From positions 1 to 52,246 of the forward strand of contig CAZNFQ010000006.1 in the NCBI GenBank assembly GCA_964571965.1: a DNA stretch of 52,246 bases, in the 5' to 3' direction. This document shows, one piece after another, positions 8,028 through 16,300 of this stretch; the first letter of the stretch is position 1, and each line of letters starts with the position of its first letter. The notes beneath the pieces are model-generated. The model worked only from the letters and a program-made list of their open reading frames with translations, searched no databases and was not told the origin of the DNA. A program made the position numbers and the translations under genes. This DNA is from Sabulitectum sp964571965 (GTDB lineage: Bacteria > Fermentibacterota > Fermentibacteria > Fermentibacterales > JCC-6).

Positions 8028-8522
8028 ATGGAAAGAAAAGTAACCTACGGATACGTGGAAAGGACCCACGGGCTTAAGGGCAGACTGGTTCTCAAGCTTT
8101 TCGTGATGGGACCTGCCGTTCCCCTCGACGAGGGATCGGTTCTGTTCATCGGGGAGAAGCCCTTTACGGTTACCCGCTCCAGGAAAAAAGACAACGAACG
8201 GATAACAGTGGACTGTGAAGGACTTTTTTCCAGGGAGCAGGCGGATGCCCTTCGTGGAGAAACCGTTACAGTGGACCTCGAATCGGTTCTTAAGGAGGGT
8301 TTTCCCCTTCCTGTCCATGGATTCTCGGGTTTTACCGTTCTTTCCGGCGGAATGCGTTTTCAGGTGGAGGAAGTGCAGTATAACAGCACCAACCCACAGC
8401 TTATGGTCAAGGGGGAGAAGGGTGTGTTCCCGGTTCCCCTGAATTTGGCCCTGACCGGTGAGGTGGACCCTGAACAGCGCACTATTACCGTACAGCTGCC
8501 TGAGGGCCTGGAGGAATTATAG
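8028..8522 (+). CDS. rimM: Ribosome maturation factor RimM
   Basis: RimM binds S19 and helps mature the 30S head. The 164-residue protein begins with the RimM N-domain (YGYVERTHGLKGRLVLKLF), includes the LFSREQADALRGETVTV region, and ends with a PRC-barrel domain (VQYNSTNPQLMVKG, then FPVPLNLALTGEVDPEQRTI). It lies between khpA and trmD as usual. The ribosome-binding site is weak. Its stop codon overlaps the presumed start region of trmD. Confidence 0.93.
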   Translation: MERKVTYGYVERTHGLKGRLVLKLFVMGPAVPLDEGSVLFIGEKPFTVTRSRKKDNERITVDCEGLFSREQADALRGETVTVDLESVLKEGFPLPVHGFSGFTVLSGGMRFQVEEVQYNSTNPQLMVKGEKGVFPVPLNLALTGEVDPEQRTITVQLPEGLEEL

Positions 8523-9283
8523 AACCGGCCCTCAGAGTTGCTGTTGCTACTGCATTTCCCGATCTCTTCCGTGACTTCCTGCGAACAGGGGTTACAGGAC
8601 GGGGAATAGCCAACGGGATTGCTTCAGTGGAGCTATTCGACATAAGGGACCATCCCGTTGACAAAAGAGGTTCCATCGACGATTACCAGTTCGGCGGAGG
8701 AGCAGGAATGGTAATCAGACCAGAACCTTTGTTCGATACCCTTGAATCCATTCCATGGAGGAACGGAGCAAGGGTGGCCCTGATGACTCCTCAGGGCAGG
8801 CAGCTTGATACCGCCTATGCGGGAGAGCTGGCAGGCTGCGGTAAACTGATCGTTTTCTGCGGCAGGTACGGAGGAGTGGACGAAAGGTTCCGTGCTGAAG
8901 CGGTAACCGATGAGATTTGTGTGGGAGAAGCGGTTGTTTCCGGCGGTGAGATACCCGCCATGTACATGATGGAAGCCGTCTTCAGGTGGCTGCCCGGCTT
9001 TCTGGGCAGAATGGAGTCGGCGAAAAGCGACAGTTTTGCCACTGGCCTTCTGGACTATCCGCGGTACACCAGGCCGGCAGAATACAGAGGAATGTCGGTT
9101 CCCGGGGAACTTCTCTCCGGAAACCATGCGCTGATAGCTGAATGGCGGTTCAGAGAAGCTCTTTTGAAAACCAGAAGGGTGAGACCTGATCTGCTTGAGA
9201 ACTGTAAAGAAGAAGAAGTGAAAAAAAGGTTCGCGGAACTGATGAAGGAAGCGGACCGGGCAAAGGAGCAGGACAATGGATGA
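8519..9283 (+). CDS. trmD: tRNA (guanine-N1)-methyltransferase TrmD, probable non-canonical start
   Basis: TrmD methylates G37 of tRNAs using SAM. The SPOUT core is clear: DYQFGGGAGMVIRPEP, the knot motifs FCGRYGGVDERF and VGEAVVSGGEIPAMYMMEA, and the C-terminal LLSGNHALIAEWR. The conserved N-terminal strand LRVAVATAFPDLF is encoded upstream of any ATG, GTG or TTG: between the in-frame stop at 8501 and GTG 8627 none occurs. A GGAGGA site at 8510-8515 points to an ATA at 8519 (or ATT at 8516) as initiator, overlapping the rimM stop. That gives about 254 residues, normal for TrmD. A sequencing error is the alternative; starting at GTG 8627 would delete about 36 conserved residues. Confidence 0.9.
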   Translation: MEPALRVAVATAFPDLFRDFLRTGVTGRGIANGIASVELFDIRDHPVDKRGSIDDYQFGGGAGMVIRPEPLFDTLESIPWRNGARVALMTPQGRQLDTAYAGELAGCGKLIVFCGRYGGVDERFRAEAVTDEICVGEAVVSGGEIPAMYMMEAVFRWLPGFLGRMESAKSDSFATGLLDYPRYTRPAEYRGMSVPGELLSGNHALIAEWRFREALLKTRRVRPDLLENCKEEEVKKRFAELMKEADRAKEQDNG

Positions 9284-9632
9284 ACTGCTGAGAAGTGTGG
9301 GTCAGGTGCAGATGCGAACGGACATCCCTGACTTCAGGGCGGGTGACACCGTCAAGGTACACTATCAGGTTATCGAGGGTGACAAGGTAAGGGTTCAGGT
9401 TTTCGAGGGCACCGTTCTCGCAAGAAGAGGCGGGGGCATCGACGAGACCTTTACCGTAAGAAAGATCTCAGGCGGTGTTGGTGTCGAGAGGGTTTTCCCC
9501 CTTCACTCCATCCGTATAGCAAAGATCGAACTGAGCAGGCGGGGTAAAGTCCGCCGCAGCAAGCTTTTCTATCTTCGCAAGAAGACAGGAAAAGCAGCAA
9601 GGATCAAAGAGCGCAGAACCTTCGAGGGATAG
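9276..9632 (+). CDS. rplS: 50S ribosomal protein L19
   Basis: The 118-residue protein matches bL19 throughout: IPDFRAGDTVKVHYQV, VFEGTVLARRG, ETFTVRKISGGVGVERVFPLHS and the C-terminal RRGKVRRSKLFYLR. L19 lies at the 30S-50S interface. The ATG overlaps the trmD stop by 8 bases, implying translational coupling. Confidence 0.97.
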   Translation: MDELLRSVGQVQMRTDIPDFRAGDTVKVHYQVIEGDKVRVQVFEGTVLARRGGGIDETFTVRKISGGVGVERVFPLHSIRIAKIELSRRGKVRRSKLFYLRKKTGKAARIKERRTFEG

Positions 9633-10591
9633 TGAGCGATCTTTTCCTTTTTGACAGGAAGAACAGGCAGCGTTATGGATGTATCGCCGGCCTGGACGAA
9701 GCGGGAAGAGGGCCTCTGGCAGGCCCTCTTGTTGCAGCTGCCGTAATCTTCCCTGACAGCTTCAGTCATCCGCTGCTGAACGACAGCAAGAAACTCACCG
9801 ACGGAAGAAGAAGAGAACTGCTTCCCATAATCAGAGAAAATGCCATAACATTTTCCACCGGAGTCGTTACCCCTTCAGAGATAGACGAGAACAGAATGGC
9901 CTGGGCGGTTCGGACCTCTTTCAAACGGGCAATGAAGCCCCTTGCTGAAAAAGCCGACCTTTTCCTTGTGGACGGCAACAGTGTTGCAAATCTGGATCAC
10001 CCCTGTCTTTTCATAGTGAAGGGTGACTCGAAAAGCCTTTCCATTGCCGCTGCCAGCATCGTGGCCAAGGTAACCAGAGACGACATGATGATACAGGCGG
10101 CCAGGGATTACCCTGACTACGGGTTCGAAAAACACAAGGGCTATGGAACACGGGATCATGTGGCGGCACTGCGGAAACAGGGACCCTCACCCATCCACCG
10201 AATGTCATTCGAACCCCTCTGTTCAATGTATTCCACCGGTCAGCTCTCTCTTTTTCCCATGGAGAAACCGAAGCCCGGAATGGCAGCTGAAAGCAGGGCA
10301 TGCGATTTCCTTTCAAGAACCGGATACAAGATTATCGAGAGGAACTGGAAATGCAGTTCCGGAGAGGTGGACATCATAGCCTCGAAGGATGAAATCGTTT
10401 TCTTCATTGAGGTGAAATCATCCTTTTCAGGCAGGGAAGATCTGGCTCTGGGTAAAATGAATGCCTCAAAAATCGAAAGAATAAGGAATGCAGCTTCCAT
10501 CTGGATGTCTGAAAGAGAGTATACCGGGGATACCGCAATACTCTTCTCTTTGTTCTCCCCTGCTGGAATTGAGCTTTTCCCAGTAATTTGA
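9632..10591 (+). CDS. rnhB: Ribonuclease HII fused to a YraN (UPF0102) domain
   Basis: Residues 1 to about 205 are RNase HII, which cuts RNA in RNA-DNA hybrids and single ribonucleotides in DNA. The motif GLDEAGRGPLAGP supplies the first acidic pair (Asp22, Glu23); NDSKKLT, LFLVDGNS and the AAASIVAKVTRD segment follow. Residues about 210-319 form a YraN/UPF0102 domain with the restriction-endonuclease-like pattern GEVDIIASKDEIVFFIEVKS (D then ExK). The two families are often encoded next to each other; here they are one chain. GTG at 9632 overlaps the rplS stop. A terminator-like hairpin begins at its stop codon. Confidence 0.93.
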   Translation: MSDLFLFDRKNRQRYGCIAGLDEAGRGPLAGPLVAAAVIFPDSFSHPLLNDSKKLTDGRRRELLPIIRENAITFSTGVVTPSEIDENRMAWAVRTSFKRAMKPLAEKADLFLVDGNSVANLDHPCLFIVKGDSKSLSIAAASIVAKVTRDDMMIQAARDYPDYGFEKHKGYGTRDHVAALRKQGPSPIHRMSFEPLCSMYSTGQLSLFPMEKPKPGMAAESRACDFLSRTGYKIIERNWKCSSGEVDIIASKDEIVFFIEVKSSFSGREDLALGKMNASKIERIRNAASIWMSEREYTGDTAILFSLFSPAGIELFPVI

Positions 10592-10607
10592 GCAGATAAA
10601 TCTGCTC
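10590..10607 (+). terminator. Terminator-like hairpin after rnhB
   Basis: GAGCAGA and TCTGCTC form a 7-base-pair stem with a TAAA loop, overlapping the rnhB stop codon. Only a short T-poor tail follows, so it is a weak intrinsic terminator or a 3'-end stabiliser. Confidence 0.5.
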
Positions 10608-10649
10608 TTCAATAAATCAAAAGTCTTTATTAGAGTAATCCGCAGGTAC

Positions 10650-10677
10650 TTGTTTTCTGACTCTGCTTGTATATATT
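10650..10677 (+). promoter_or_regulatory. Candidate promoter of the selenoprotein gene
   Basis: TTGTTT (10650-10655) and TATATT (10672-10677) lie 16 bases apart in an AT-rich gap, about 35 bases upstream of the GTG start. With the flanking terminators it suggests a single-gene transcript. Confidence 0.45.
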
Positions 10678-10711
10678 TTCGTGAAACGTTTTCTTTGAAA
10701 GGAGAACAGCT

Positions 10712-11710
10712 GTGAAATACACTTTTCTTTTACTTGCCTTCCTTACCGTCGCATCCTTTGCGGCTGAAAGAGTGGTGACCTGGGAGTACGCAACTCAAAC
10801 TGGTTGAAACACCTGCTACAACAGCTGGTCAGCTGTCAAAGCCGCTATAAGCCCCTTCGTCGCTTCAGGCGACGTTGCGCCTTTCTACCATTTCTACAAC
10901 GGCCCCGGAGCCAATTCCTTCTCTTCAGCAAGAATCAGCATCTTCGGTAATGGCTATACTCCCTGTGTGTCCATCGACGGTCTTCCTGCAAGCTACACTC
11001 CGTCAACCTATACGGCGGCTATTAACTCGAGACTTGCGGTTCCGTCATACGTTTCCATCGACGTTGATTGCGTGGGAGATGAAACCGGCGGAACGGCTTA
11101 TATCAGTGTAACTGCCGAGCAGGATCTCGATACTGGAGTGAAACTCTGGTCCGCAATACTCGAGGACCATGAAATCGCAACAAGCGCATGGGGTAGTGGA
11201 TACAACGGCAAGGAAATGATGTGGATTCCGGTAGTTGCTCCAACTCCTACTTCCGGAACGGTACTGAATTTCACAGGCCCTTACCCGCAGACCATTGAAA
11301 TACAGGGCAACTACACTTTGAACCCCTCTATCCATCCCTTCGACAACCTCAACATCGGTGTGATCGTGCAGGGTTATCAGAGTGCGTCCACAAAAGAGGT
11401 GTTCAACGCATACTTCAACACACTCAGTTATGCATCAGGTACTGCCGAGGATGCCTCTGCCGCCGTTGAGAGCAGAACTCTTCTCGGTGCATGGCCCAAC
11501 CCGTCCACCGGCACATTCTCCGTTTCCACCCAGCTTCCGCAGGGTGTGAACGGAACCGTTGAGATATTTGACATCTCAGGTCGTTCCGTGGGAACCTTCA
11601 ATGCCGGTTCCATACAGAGCATGACCATCGAGGAAGCAGGTTTATACTTCCTGAGACTAACCACGACCACAGGTGAAACGGTAAACAGACAGATAGCGAT
11701 CGTCAGATAA
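10712..11710 (+). CDS. Secreted thioredoxin-fold selenoprotein (UxxC) with type IX-like sorting domain
   Basis: The frame starts at GTG 10712 (AAAGGAGA six bases upstream) with a signal peptide (about 1-18). It crosses one in-frame TGA at 10805-10807 (codon 32) and continues to 11710. Across the TGA the protein reads YATQTG-U-NTCYNSW, so Sec would take the place of the first Cys in a CxxC redox motif, with Cys35 as partner. YTPCVSIDG downstream matches the cis-Pro region of thioredoxin folds. The last 80 or so residues form a T9SS-type module (WPNPSTGTFSVST, then VEIFDISGRSVG, GLYFLRLTT, QIAIVR). Without readthrough the signal peptide would be lost. A hairpin resembling a bacterial SECIS lies 13 bases after the TGA. 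The likely role is an extracytoplasmic thiol or peroxide redox protein; the substrate is unknown. A nonsense mutation or sequencing error is the main alternative. Confidence 0.85.
10815..10842 (+). promoter_or_regulatory. SECIS-like RNA hairpin
   Basis: ACAGCT (10821-10826) pairs perfectly with AGCTGT (10831-10836) around a GGTC loop (10827-10830). A lower GCT/AGC pairing (10815-10817 with 10840-10842) across a 3x3 internal loop could extend it. The loop begins 20 bases after the TGA. Bacterial SECIS elements lie directly downstream of the Sec codon and carry a G-containing loop; the E. coli fdhF element, as I recall it, also has GGUC at nearly the same distance. Confidence 0.7.
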
Positions 11711-11731
11711 TCAGTCTTTGGGGTTAATATG

Positions 11732-11757
11732 GCGGAGGGGCTTCCCGGCCCCTCCGC
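11732..11757 (+). terminator. Strong hairpin terminator after the selenoprotein gene
   Basis: GCGGAGGGGC (11732-11741) and GCCCCTCCGC (11748-11757) form a perfect 10-base-pair stem with a TTCCCG loop, 21 bases after the stop. The tail TATTGACTTTT is only partly T-rich. Confidence 0.75.
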
Positions 11758-11833
11758 TATTGACTTTTCAGGGTTATCCGGTTAATTTGCCAGCCGAATC
11801 AAATCAGACATAATTCTCCAGAAGGGGTTTGAC

Positions 11834-12883
11834 ATGAGCAGATGGCTTGTAACCGGAGGCTCCGGTTTTCTTGGTATAAACCTTATCCGTGAACTGGTGG
11901 GCAGGGGACACGAGGTCGTATCCCTGGACATCGAGCCTTTTACATACCCGGACATGATGGACAGGATCGACCATCACATAGTGGATGTCAGGGACAGAAA
12001 AGCAGTGGATGAGCATATGTCCGGAAACATCGACGTGTTCATGCATGGAGCCGCCGCCCTTCCTCTGTACAAAAAGTCAGATATTCTCACAACCAACGTG
12101 GATGGAACCAGGAACGTTCTCGAATCAGCTGAGGCTCATGGGGTAAAACGGGGTATCTACATATCCTCTACGGCGGTTTACGGCATTCCCGAGAAGCATC
12201 CCATATTCGAAGATGATCCCATGGTAGGTGTTGGTCCGTACGGCAGCACCAAGATAGAAGCTGAAGGCATGGTAAACGATTTCAGGAAGAAGGGAATGAC
12301 CATTACCTCCATCAGGCCCAAGTCCTTCGTGGGACCTGAAAGGCTTGGAGTATTTGCCATCTTCTACCAGTGGGCTTCCGAAGGAAGAAGCTTCCCCATG
12401 ATTGGAAGGGGAAGGAATCTCTATCAGCTTCTTCATGTGGAAGACCTGTGCAATGCAATAATCCTGGCGGCGGAGTTTGAGGATAAAGACGCGGTGAACA
12501 CCGAGTTCAACATAGGCGCAAAGGAATTTTCAACCATGCGCGAGGATTACCAGGTGGTTCTGGATAAAGCAGGTTTCGGAAAGAAAATAAAGGAATCACC
12601 GGCACATCTCGTGATATTCGCACTTGAGGTCCTCGAGTTCTTCAAGCTGTCACCGCTTTATCCATGGGTTTACAAAACCGCCACAAAAGACTCATTCGTT
12701 TCCGTGGAAAAAGCTGAGAAACTCATGGGATTTATTCCGAAGTACTCCAACAAAGAAGCCCTTCTGGCAAACTACCAGTGGTACCTGGACAACAGGGATA
12801 ATTTCGGAAAAGGCGGTGACGGAGTTTCCCACAGGGTCCCGTGGGGCCAGGGGATTCTGGGTCTCGCCAGGCATTTCTTCTGA
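11834..12883 (+). CDS. NAD-dependent epimerase/dehydratase (extended SDR)
   Basis: The Rossmann motif VTGGSGFLG lies at residues 6-14, the catalytic Ser at ISSTAVYG and the active-site pair in YGSTK (YxxxK) near residue 135. The 349-residue length fits extended SDRs, which act on nucleotide sugars, sterols or related polyketide substrates. The C-terminal half, with PLYPWVYKTATKDSFVSVEKAEKLMGF, recalls the 3-beta-hydroxysteroid dehydrogenase-like branch, so the substrate need not be a sugar. Its stop overlaps the ATG of a second SDR (TGATG), suggesting two consecutive redox steps on the same compound. Confidence 0.82.
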   Translation: MSRWLVTGGSGFLGINLIRELVGRGHEVVSLDIEPFTYPDMMDRIDHHIVDVRDRKAVDEHMSGNIDVFMHGAAALPLYKKSDILTTNVDGTRNVLESAEAHGVKRGIYISSTAVYGIPEKHPIFEDDPMVGVGPYGSTKIEAEGMVNDFRKKGMTITSIRPKSFVGPERLGVFAIFYQWASEGRSFPMIGRGRNLYQLLHVEDLCNAIILAAEFEDKDAVNTEFNIGAKEFSTMREDYQVVLDKAGFGKKIKESPAHLVIFALEVLEFFKLSPLYPWVYKTATKDSFVSVEKAEKLMGFIPKYSNKEALLANYQWYLDNRDNFGKGGDGVSHRVPWGQGILGLARHFF

Positions 12884-13653
12884 TGCACTTCGCACTGGTC
12901 ATCGGTGCAGCCGGAGGTATCGGCAGGGAAACTGCCCTGCTTCTGAAGGATCGTGGATTTCGTACTGCGGGGGTTGATAGAAAGCCCTTCAGTATTCCAG
13001 GGGTAGAAACGGCTGTTCTGGACATTACCAGCCGGGACAGTGTGCTGCAATACGTACAGAGGCTGGATACGCCGGTGGACGCTCTGGTGGTAAGCGCGGC
13101 TGTTCACAGCACCCATCCTGCTGAATACCTTACGGATGAACTGGTGGATTCAGTTTTCGATGTGAATCTTTTAAGCCACGTAAAGCTTTTGAGGGATATC
13201 CTTCCACGAATGAACGATGGAGGATCCATTGTGGGAGTCAGTTCCATCGCAGCCTGTATCGGGGTTCCCATGTCATCACTGTACTCAGCTTCGAAGGCCG
13301 GTCTCGAGGGTTTCTATGAATCACTGAGAACAGAGGTGGCTTACAGAGGCATAAGGGTTTCCGTGATTCATCCCGGGAACGTGAACACGGGTTTCAACGA
13401 AACAGGGAACACATATACCCCCCTGGGAAATCCCGGAGTGGATCAGCACTATTCCGATGTGGTAAAAAGCATAGACAGCAGTCTCGGGATTTCCCCGAAA
13501 AGGGTGGCGGAAGCCATAGTGAAGGTCTTAGGCAGGAGAAACCCCAGATTCTGCTACGTGGTGGGGATGAATGCAAGGAAGGCCAACTGGGCTAAAAAGC
13601 TATTGGGACGCGACCTGGCAATTAAGCTCATGGGGAAATTCTTCGGGTTCTGA
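12883..13653 (+). CDS. Short-chain dehydrogenase/reductase
   Basis: This classical SDR of 256 residues has the cofactor motif GAAGGIGR near residues 8-15, a modified NNAG-equivalent VVSAAVHS, the catalytic Ser in VGVSSIAA, and YSASKAG (YxxxK). The position after VSVIHPGNVNT matches the substrate loop. The ATG at 12883 overlaps the stop of the preceding epimerase-like gene, so the two are translationally coupled. The C-terminal basic part may touch the membrane. The substrate is unknown. Confidence 0.82.
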   Translation: MHFALVIGAAGGIGRETALLLKDRGFRTAGVDRKPFSIPGVETAVLDITSRDSVLQYVQRLDTPVDALVVSAAVHSTHPAEYLTDELVDSVFDVNLLSHVKLLRDILPRMNDGGSIVGVSSIAACIGVPMSSLYSASKAGLEGFYESLRTEVAYRGIRVSVIHPGNVNTGFNETGNTYTPLGNPGVDQHYSDVVKSIDSSLGISPKRVAEAIVKVLGRRNPRFCYVVGMNARKANWAKKLLGRDLAIKLMGKFFGF

Positions 13654-13837
13654 CTTATTATCCCGCAGGTACCTTCTGCCTGAAATCCTGAAAGTCCAAG
13701 GCCTGATGGAAGCTTTTCCACGGATGCACCCATGATGCGCTGCTCTTCGTAAACTGCAAACCATACCTTCAGTGGTCAATCTGCACTTGCCCCCCGGATG
13801 GGAACAGGTTAAACTGCTTGTATTGAAAGGAGCGGTC

Positions 13838-14581
13838 ATGACCTTCGGATTATTCTGCGCCATAATTTTCTCTGCTTCCGGTTTGACTGATTCACTTCCC
13901 CTCTCAGACGGTGGTATCTGCCGCGTGATCCGGGACGATCTCAATGAATACACCTCCGTTCTCCGGATCGAGTCCGTTGACTCCGGCGGAGCCGTCAGGT
14001 GGACGGCGGAAGCCCTTCCAGTAAGGAACGACGCATTATCCGGACTCATCTCGGAGTCAGCCCAGGGCGGTATTCTATTTGCAAGCGCCTTTGGAGAAGG
14101 CTATACCGATATTCTTCTACAGCTGTTCAGTGACCGGGGAGAGCTGCTCAATGCAGACACGGTGTCGCTGGTCTGTTACGATTCACCCCAGGCTCTGGTT
14201 GTAACAGAAAACGGATTCGCTCTGGCCTGGGACTCCTGGTCGGAAGAGCGCGGCATTCATCTTGCATTCATATCCAGCCAAGGCAGGGTGGTTGATACCC
14301 GGTTCGCAACCGGAACAGTTAACCCCGGTCCCGTGGCGCTGGAAAGCATTGATGGATGGCTGGTGCTTGGTGTATCACCCATTCTGGCGGAAGATGACGT
14401 GCTGTTTTTCTATAGCCGCACCGGCGAGAGAAGACGTTCCATAACCCCGGAGCTTCCAGATGAGGCTCAGCTCATCGAAAGCATTCAGCACTCGGAAACA
14501 GGCACCTTCAGTGTGGTGTGGAAGTCACTTCCCGATGAAGATGGAAACGCAGTGATAAGTATAACGGAACATCTTTTGTGA
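13838..14581 (+). CDS. Secreted protein of unknown function, propeller-like
   Basis: The ATG at 13838 follows AAAGGAGCGG and starts a signal peptide (MTFGLFCAIIFSASG). The mature part of about 230 residues has repeated beta-strand pairs such as GGILFASAFGEGYTDILLQLFSDRGELL and FALAWDSWSEERGIHLAFISSQGRVVDT, resembling blades of a beta-propeller. I recognise no catalytic motif and no sorting domain. An upstream GTG at 13772 is possible but would bury the signal peptide. A bidirectional terminator follows. Confidence 0.6.
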   Translation: MTFGLFCAIIFSASGLTDSLPLSDGGICRVIRDDLNEYTSVLRIESVDSGGAVRWTAEALPVRNDALSGLISESAQGGILFASAFGEGYTDILLQLFSDRGELLNADTVSLVCYDSPQALVVTENGFALAWDSWSEERGIHLAFISSQGRVVDTRFATGTVNPGPVALESIDGWLVLGVSPILAEDDVLFFYSRTGERRRSITPELPDEAQLIESIQHSETGTFSVVWKSLPDEDGNAVISITEHLL

Positions 14582-14586
14582 AGTAT

Positions 14587-14619
14587 GCAGGGGGACCTGT
14601 CTGGAGACGGCCCCCCTGC
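14587..14619. terminator. Bidirectional terminator between convergent genes
   Basis: GCAGGGGG (14587-14594) pairs with CCCCCTGC (14612-14619), with further inner pairing (GTC/GAC). It sits in the 44-base gap between the convergent propeller-like and M6 protease genes. Confidence 0.7.
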
Positions 14620-14625
14620 TGCCTT

Positions 14626-16218
14626 CTACAGTGAGAGGATCTTCACCGATTCGAACGCATTTTCCGTTTCCAGGGAAACGATGAAAACACCTGCGGGGAG
14701 ATCCGAAGGGATCATGAACGTGTGCTCTCCGGGGCTTAGTTCACCGGAGAAAACCGTGCCTGCAGTTCTTCCTGCAATGTCATGAACAGTGATTTCGGCA
14801 TTACCTCCGGTATGGTTCACTACCACGGCACCCGGGGCTCTTCTTATGAATGCGCCGGAGGACTCTCCGTGTTCAATGCCCGAGTATGTGGTGGAAATGT
14901 AAACTTCCACGGTGTCTGCCGTTTCCGGAATGGAAGAAACGTAAACCTGGGTGTCTGCTCCGATGTAGTTTCTGCTGTCCGGAGTTGACCAGTAGCTGAA
15001 TTCCGTATTCTGGGATGTTCCGGGGTAGGGGTCTCCAGTGTCTCCTCCGTTGGTGTTCTGCTCCAGGTCCCAGTTTCCGTCCGCCTGTTCCAGAGCCACC
15101 AGGTAGTGGCCATTCCCGGTGTAGCCCGGATACCACTGGTTGTCATTGCCGCTCTGTATCTCATCCACGTGCCAGATGAGAATCCCCTCTGATGGAAGGT
15201 ACTCATCCCACCTTATATGTCTTCTGTTCTCCAGCAGGAAGTACTGATAGTAGGGTGAACCTCCCGTCCAGAGTCTGTAGGCTACATTAGAGAGTTCGTA
15301 AGCGGGAACCTGGTAAGTACCCGGTGCGGTGACATCGATGTACTCTGTGATTCCCAGCTCATGACGGCAGTATGGAGAAAACTCTGCGGGGCTCCAGCCG
15401 CCTCCATTGTATACCCCTCCGGCCATTATGCCCCAGTTGCCGATCCCCTTGGAGTCATAGTCGTAGTCGTAAAGGTCGGGAAGTCCCAGCACATGTCCGA
15501 ATTCGTGACAGAATACCGCTGCGGACTTGTCTCCCGGGCTGTTGTTGTACTCGTTCTGCACACTGAAGGAATAAACATCCACACCGTCGAGGGTGAGGGG
15601 TGACGGGAGGCTCCAGGCGTGGGGCCAGATGGTATCCGGATTACCGGTGAACTGACCGGCGTACATCAGGTTTACCCCATCCACATATCCGTTTCCGTCA
15701 TTGTCATACTGGGAGAAATCTACCACTGGGTCCACAAGCTGACACACTTCCTCCACCAGCCCCTGACTGTTCTGGGGATATGATCCCCAGCCGTAGTTGT
15801 TGTTCACGTAGTATCCGTATTCATTGGAAACCCTGTTCCAGCCGGTGGAACTTGGCCAGTTTACCGTTACTATGTCTATCTGTCCGAAGGAAACATCTCC
15901 GTAATATCTCTGCAGGGAGAATGTGTCCTGGGCGAATCCCATGGAATCGAAGTAAACTGACGGGGTAAGGGCCTGATTGTCGCTGAAATCCACCAGCAGT
16001 ATGAGAACATTCATCTGGTCGTCACCCAGTGCTTTCACCAGGGGATTGTTCCCGCCGTAGAATTCTCCCGGAGCGTCAACACCCCTTTCAACGGCTTCCG
16101 TGTAGGAGCGAAGCCACTGCAGGTGCTCCCTGGAAGGTACCGGGAACATTCCCGGAGGAGGCGGAACTGCCAGGGCAAACAGGAACAGAACGGGAAGAAC
16201 TGAAAGGGCTGATTTCAT
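14626..16218 (-). CDS. Secreted M6-family metalloprotease with C-terminal sorting module
   Basis: The ATG at 16218 follows AAAGGAGAG and opens a signal peptide (about 1-19). The M6 peptidase domain carries the zinc motif HEFGHVLGLPDLYD (HExxHxxGxxD), with the first His at about residue 238, then the NWGIMAGG Met-turn and YFLLENRR. A calcium-like DNDGNGYVDG loop precedes it. Residues after about 460 form a type IX-like module ending in VFIVSLETENAFESVKILSL. The enzyme is probably an extracellular or surface-attached endopeptidase resembling immune inhibitor A. It is transcribed away from yggS and ends at a shared terminator. An ATG 30 bases upstream would extend the N-terminus before the signal. 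Confidence 0.88.
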   Translation of the reverse strand: MKSALSVLPVLFLFALAVPPPPGMFPVPSREHLQWLRSYTEAVERGVDAPGEFYGGNNPLVKALGDDQMNVLILLVDFSDNQALTPSVYFDSMGFAQDTFSLQRYYGDVSFGQIDIVTVNWPSSTGWNRVSNEYGYYVNNNYGWGSYPQNSQGLVEEVCQLVDPVVDFSQYDNDGNGYVDGVNLMYAGQFTGNPDTIWPHAWSLPSPLTLDGVDVYSFSVQNEYNNSPGDKSAAVFCHEFGHVLGLPDLYDYDYDSKGIGNWGIMAGGVYNGGGWSPAEFSPYCRHELGITEYIDVTAPGTYQVPAYELSNVAYRLWTGGSPYYQYFLLENRRHIRWDEYLPSEGILIWHVDEIQSGNDNQWYPGYTGNGHYLVALEQADGNWDLEQNTNGGDTGDPYPGTSQNTEFSYWSTPDSRNYIGADTQVYVSSIPETADTVEVYISTTYSGIEHGESSGAFIRRAPGAVVVNHTGGNAEITVHDIAGRTAGTVFSGELSPGEHTFMIPSDLPAGVFIVSLETENAFESVKILSL

Positions 16219-16229
16219 TATCTCTCCTT

Positions 16230-16258
16230 TTTCCAGGTGCGGCAGCACTGAATATAAT
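16230..16258 (+). promoter_or_regulatory. Candidate promoter of the yggS gene
   Basis: TTTCCA (16230-16235), a 17-base spacer and a perfect TATAAT (16253-16258) lie in the short divergent gap, giving a leader of about 35 bases before the ATG at 16301. Confidence 0.5.
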
Positions 16259-16300
16259 AGCAGTAATGAAAACAGTTCCCGCCACGGTCAGGAGAGAAGA

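Noticed and set aside
10805..10807. Reading the in-frame TGA as a pseudogene or sequencing error
   Set aside because: The TGA sits exactly on a CxxC position, the frame is otherwise intact on both sides and a SECIS-like hairpin follows. Error cannot be excluded without reads, so it is kept as the stated alternative.
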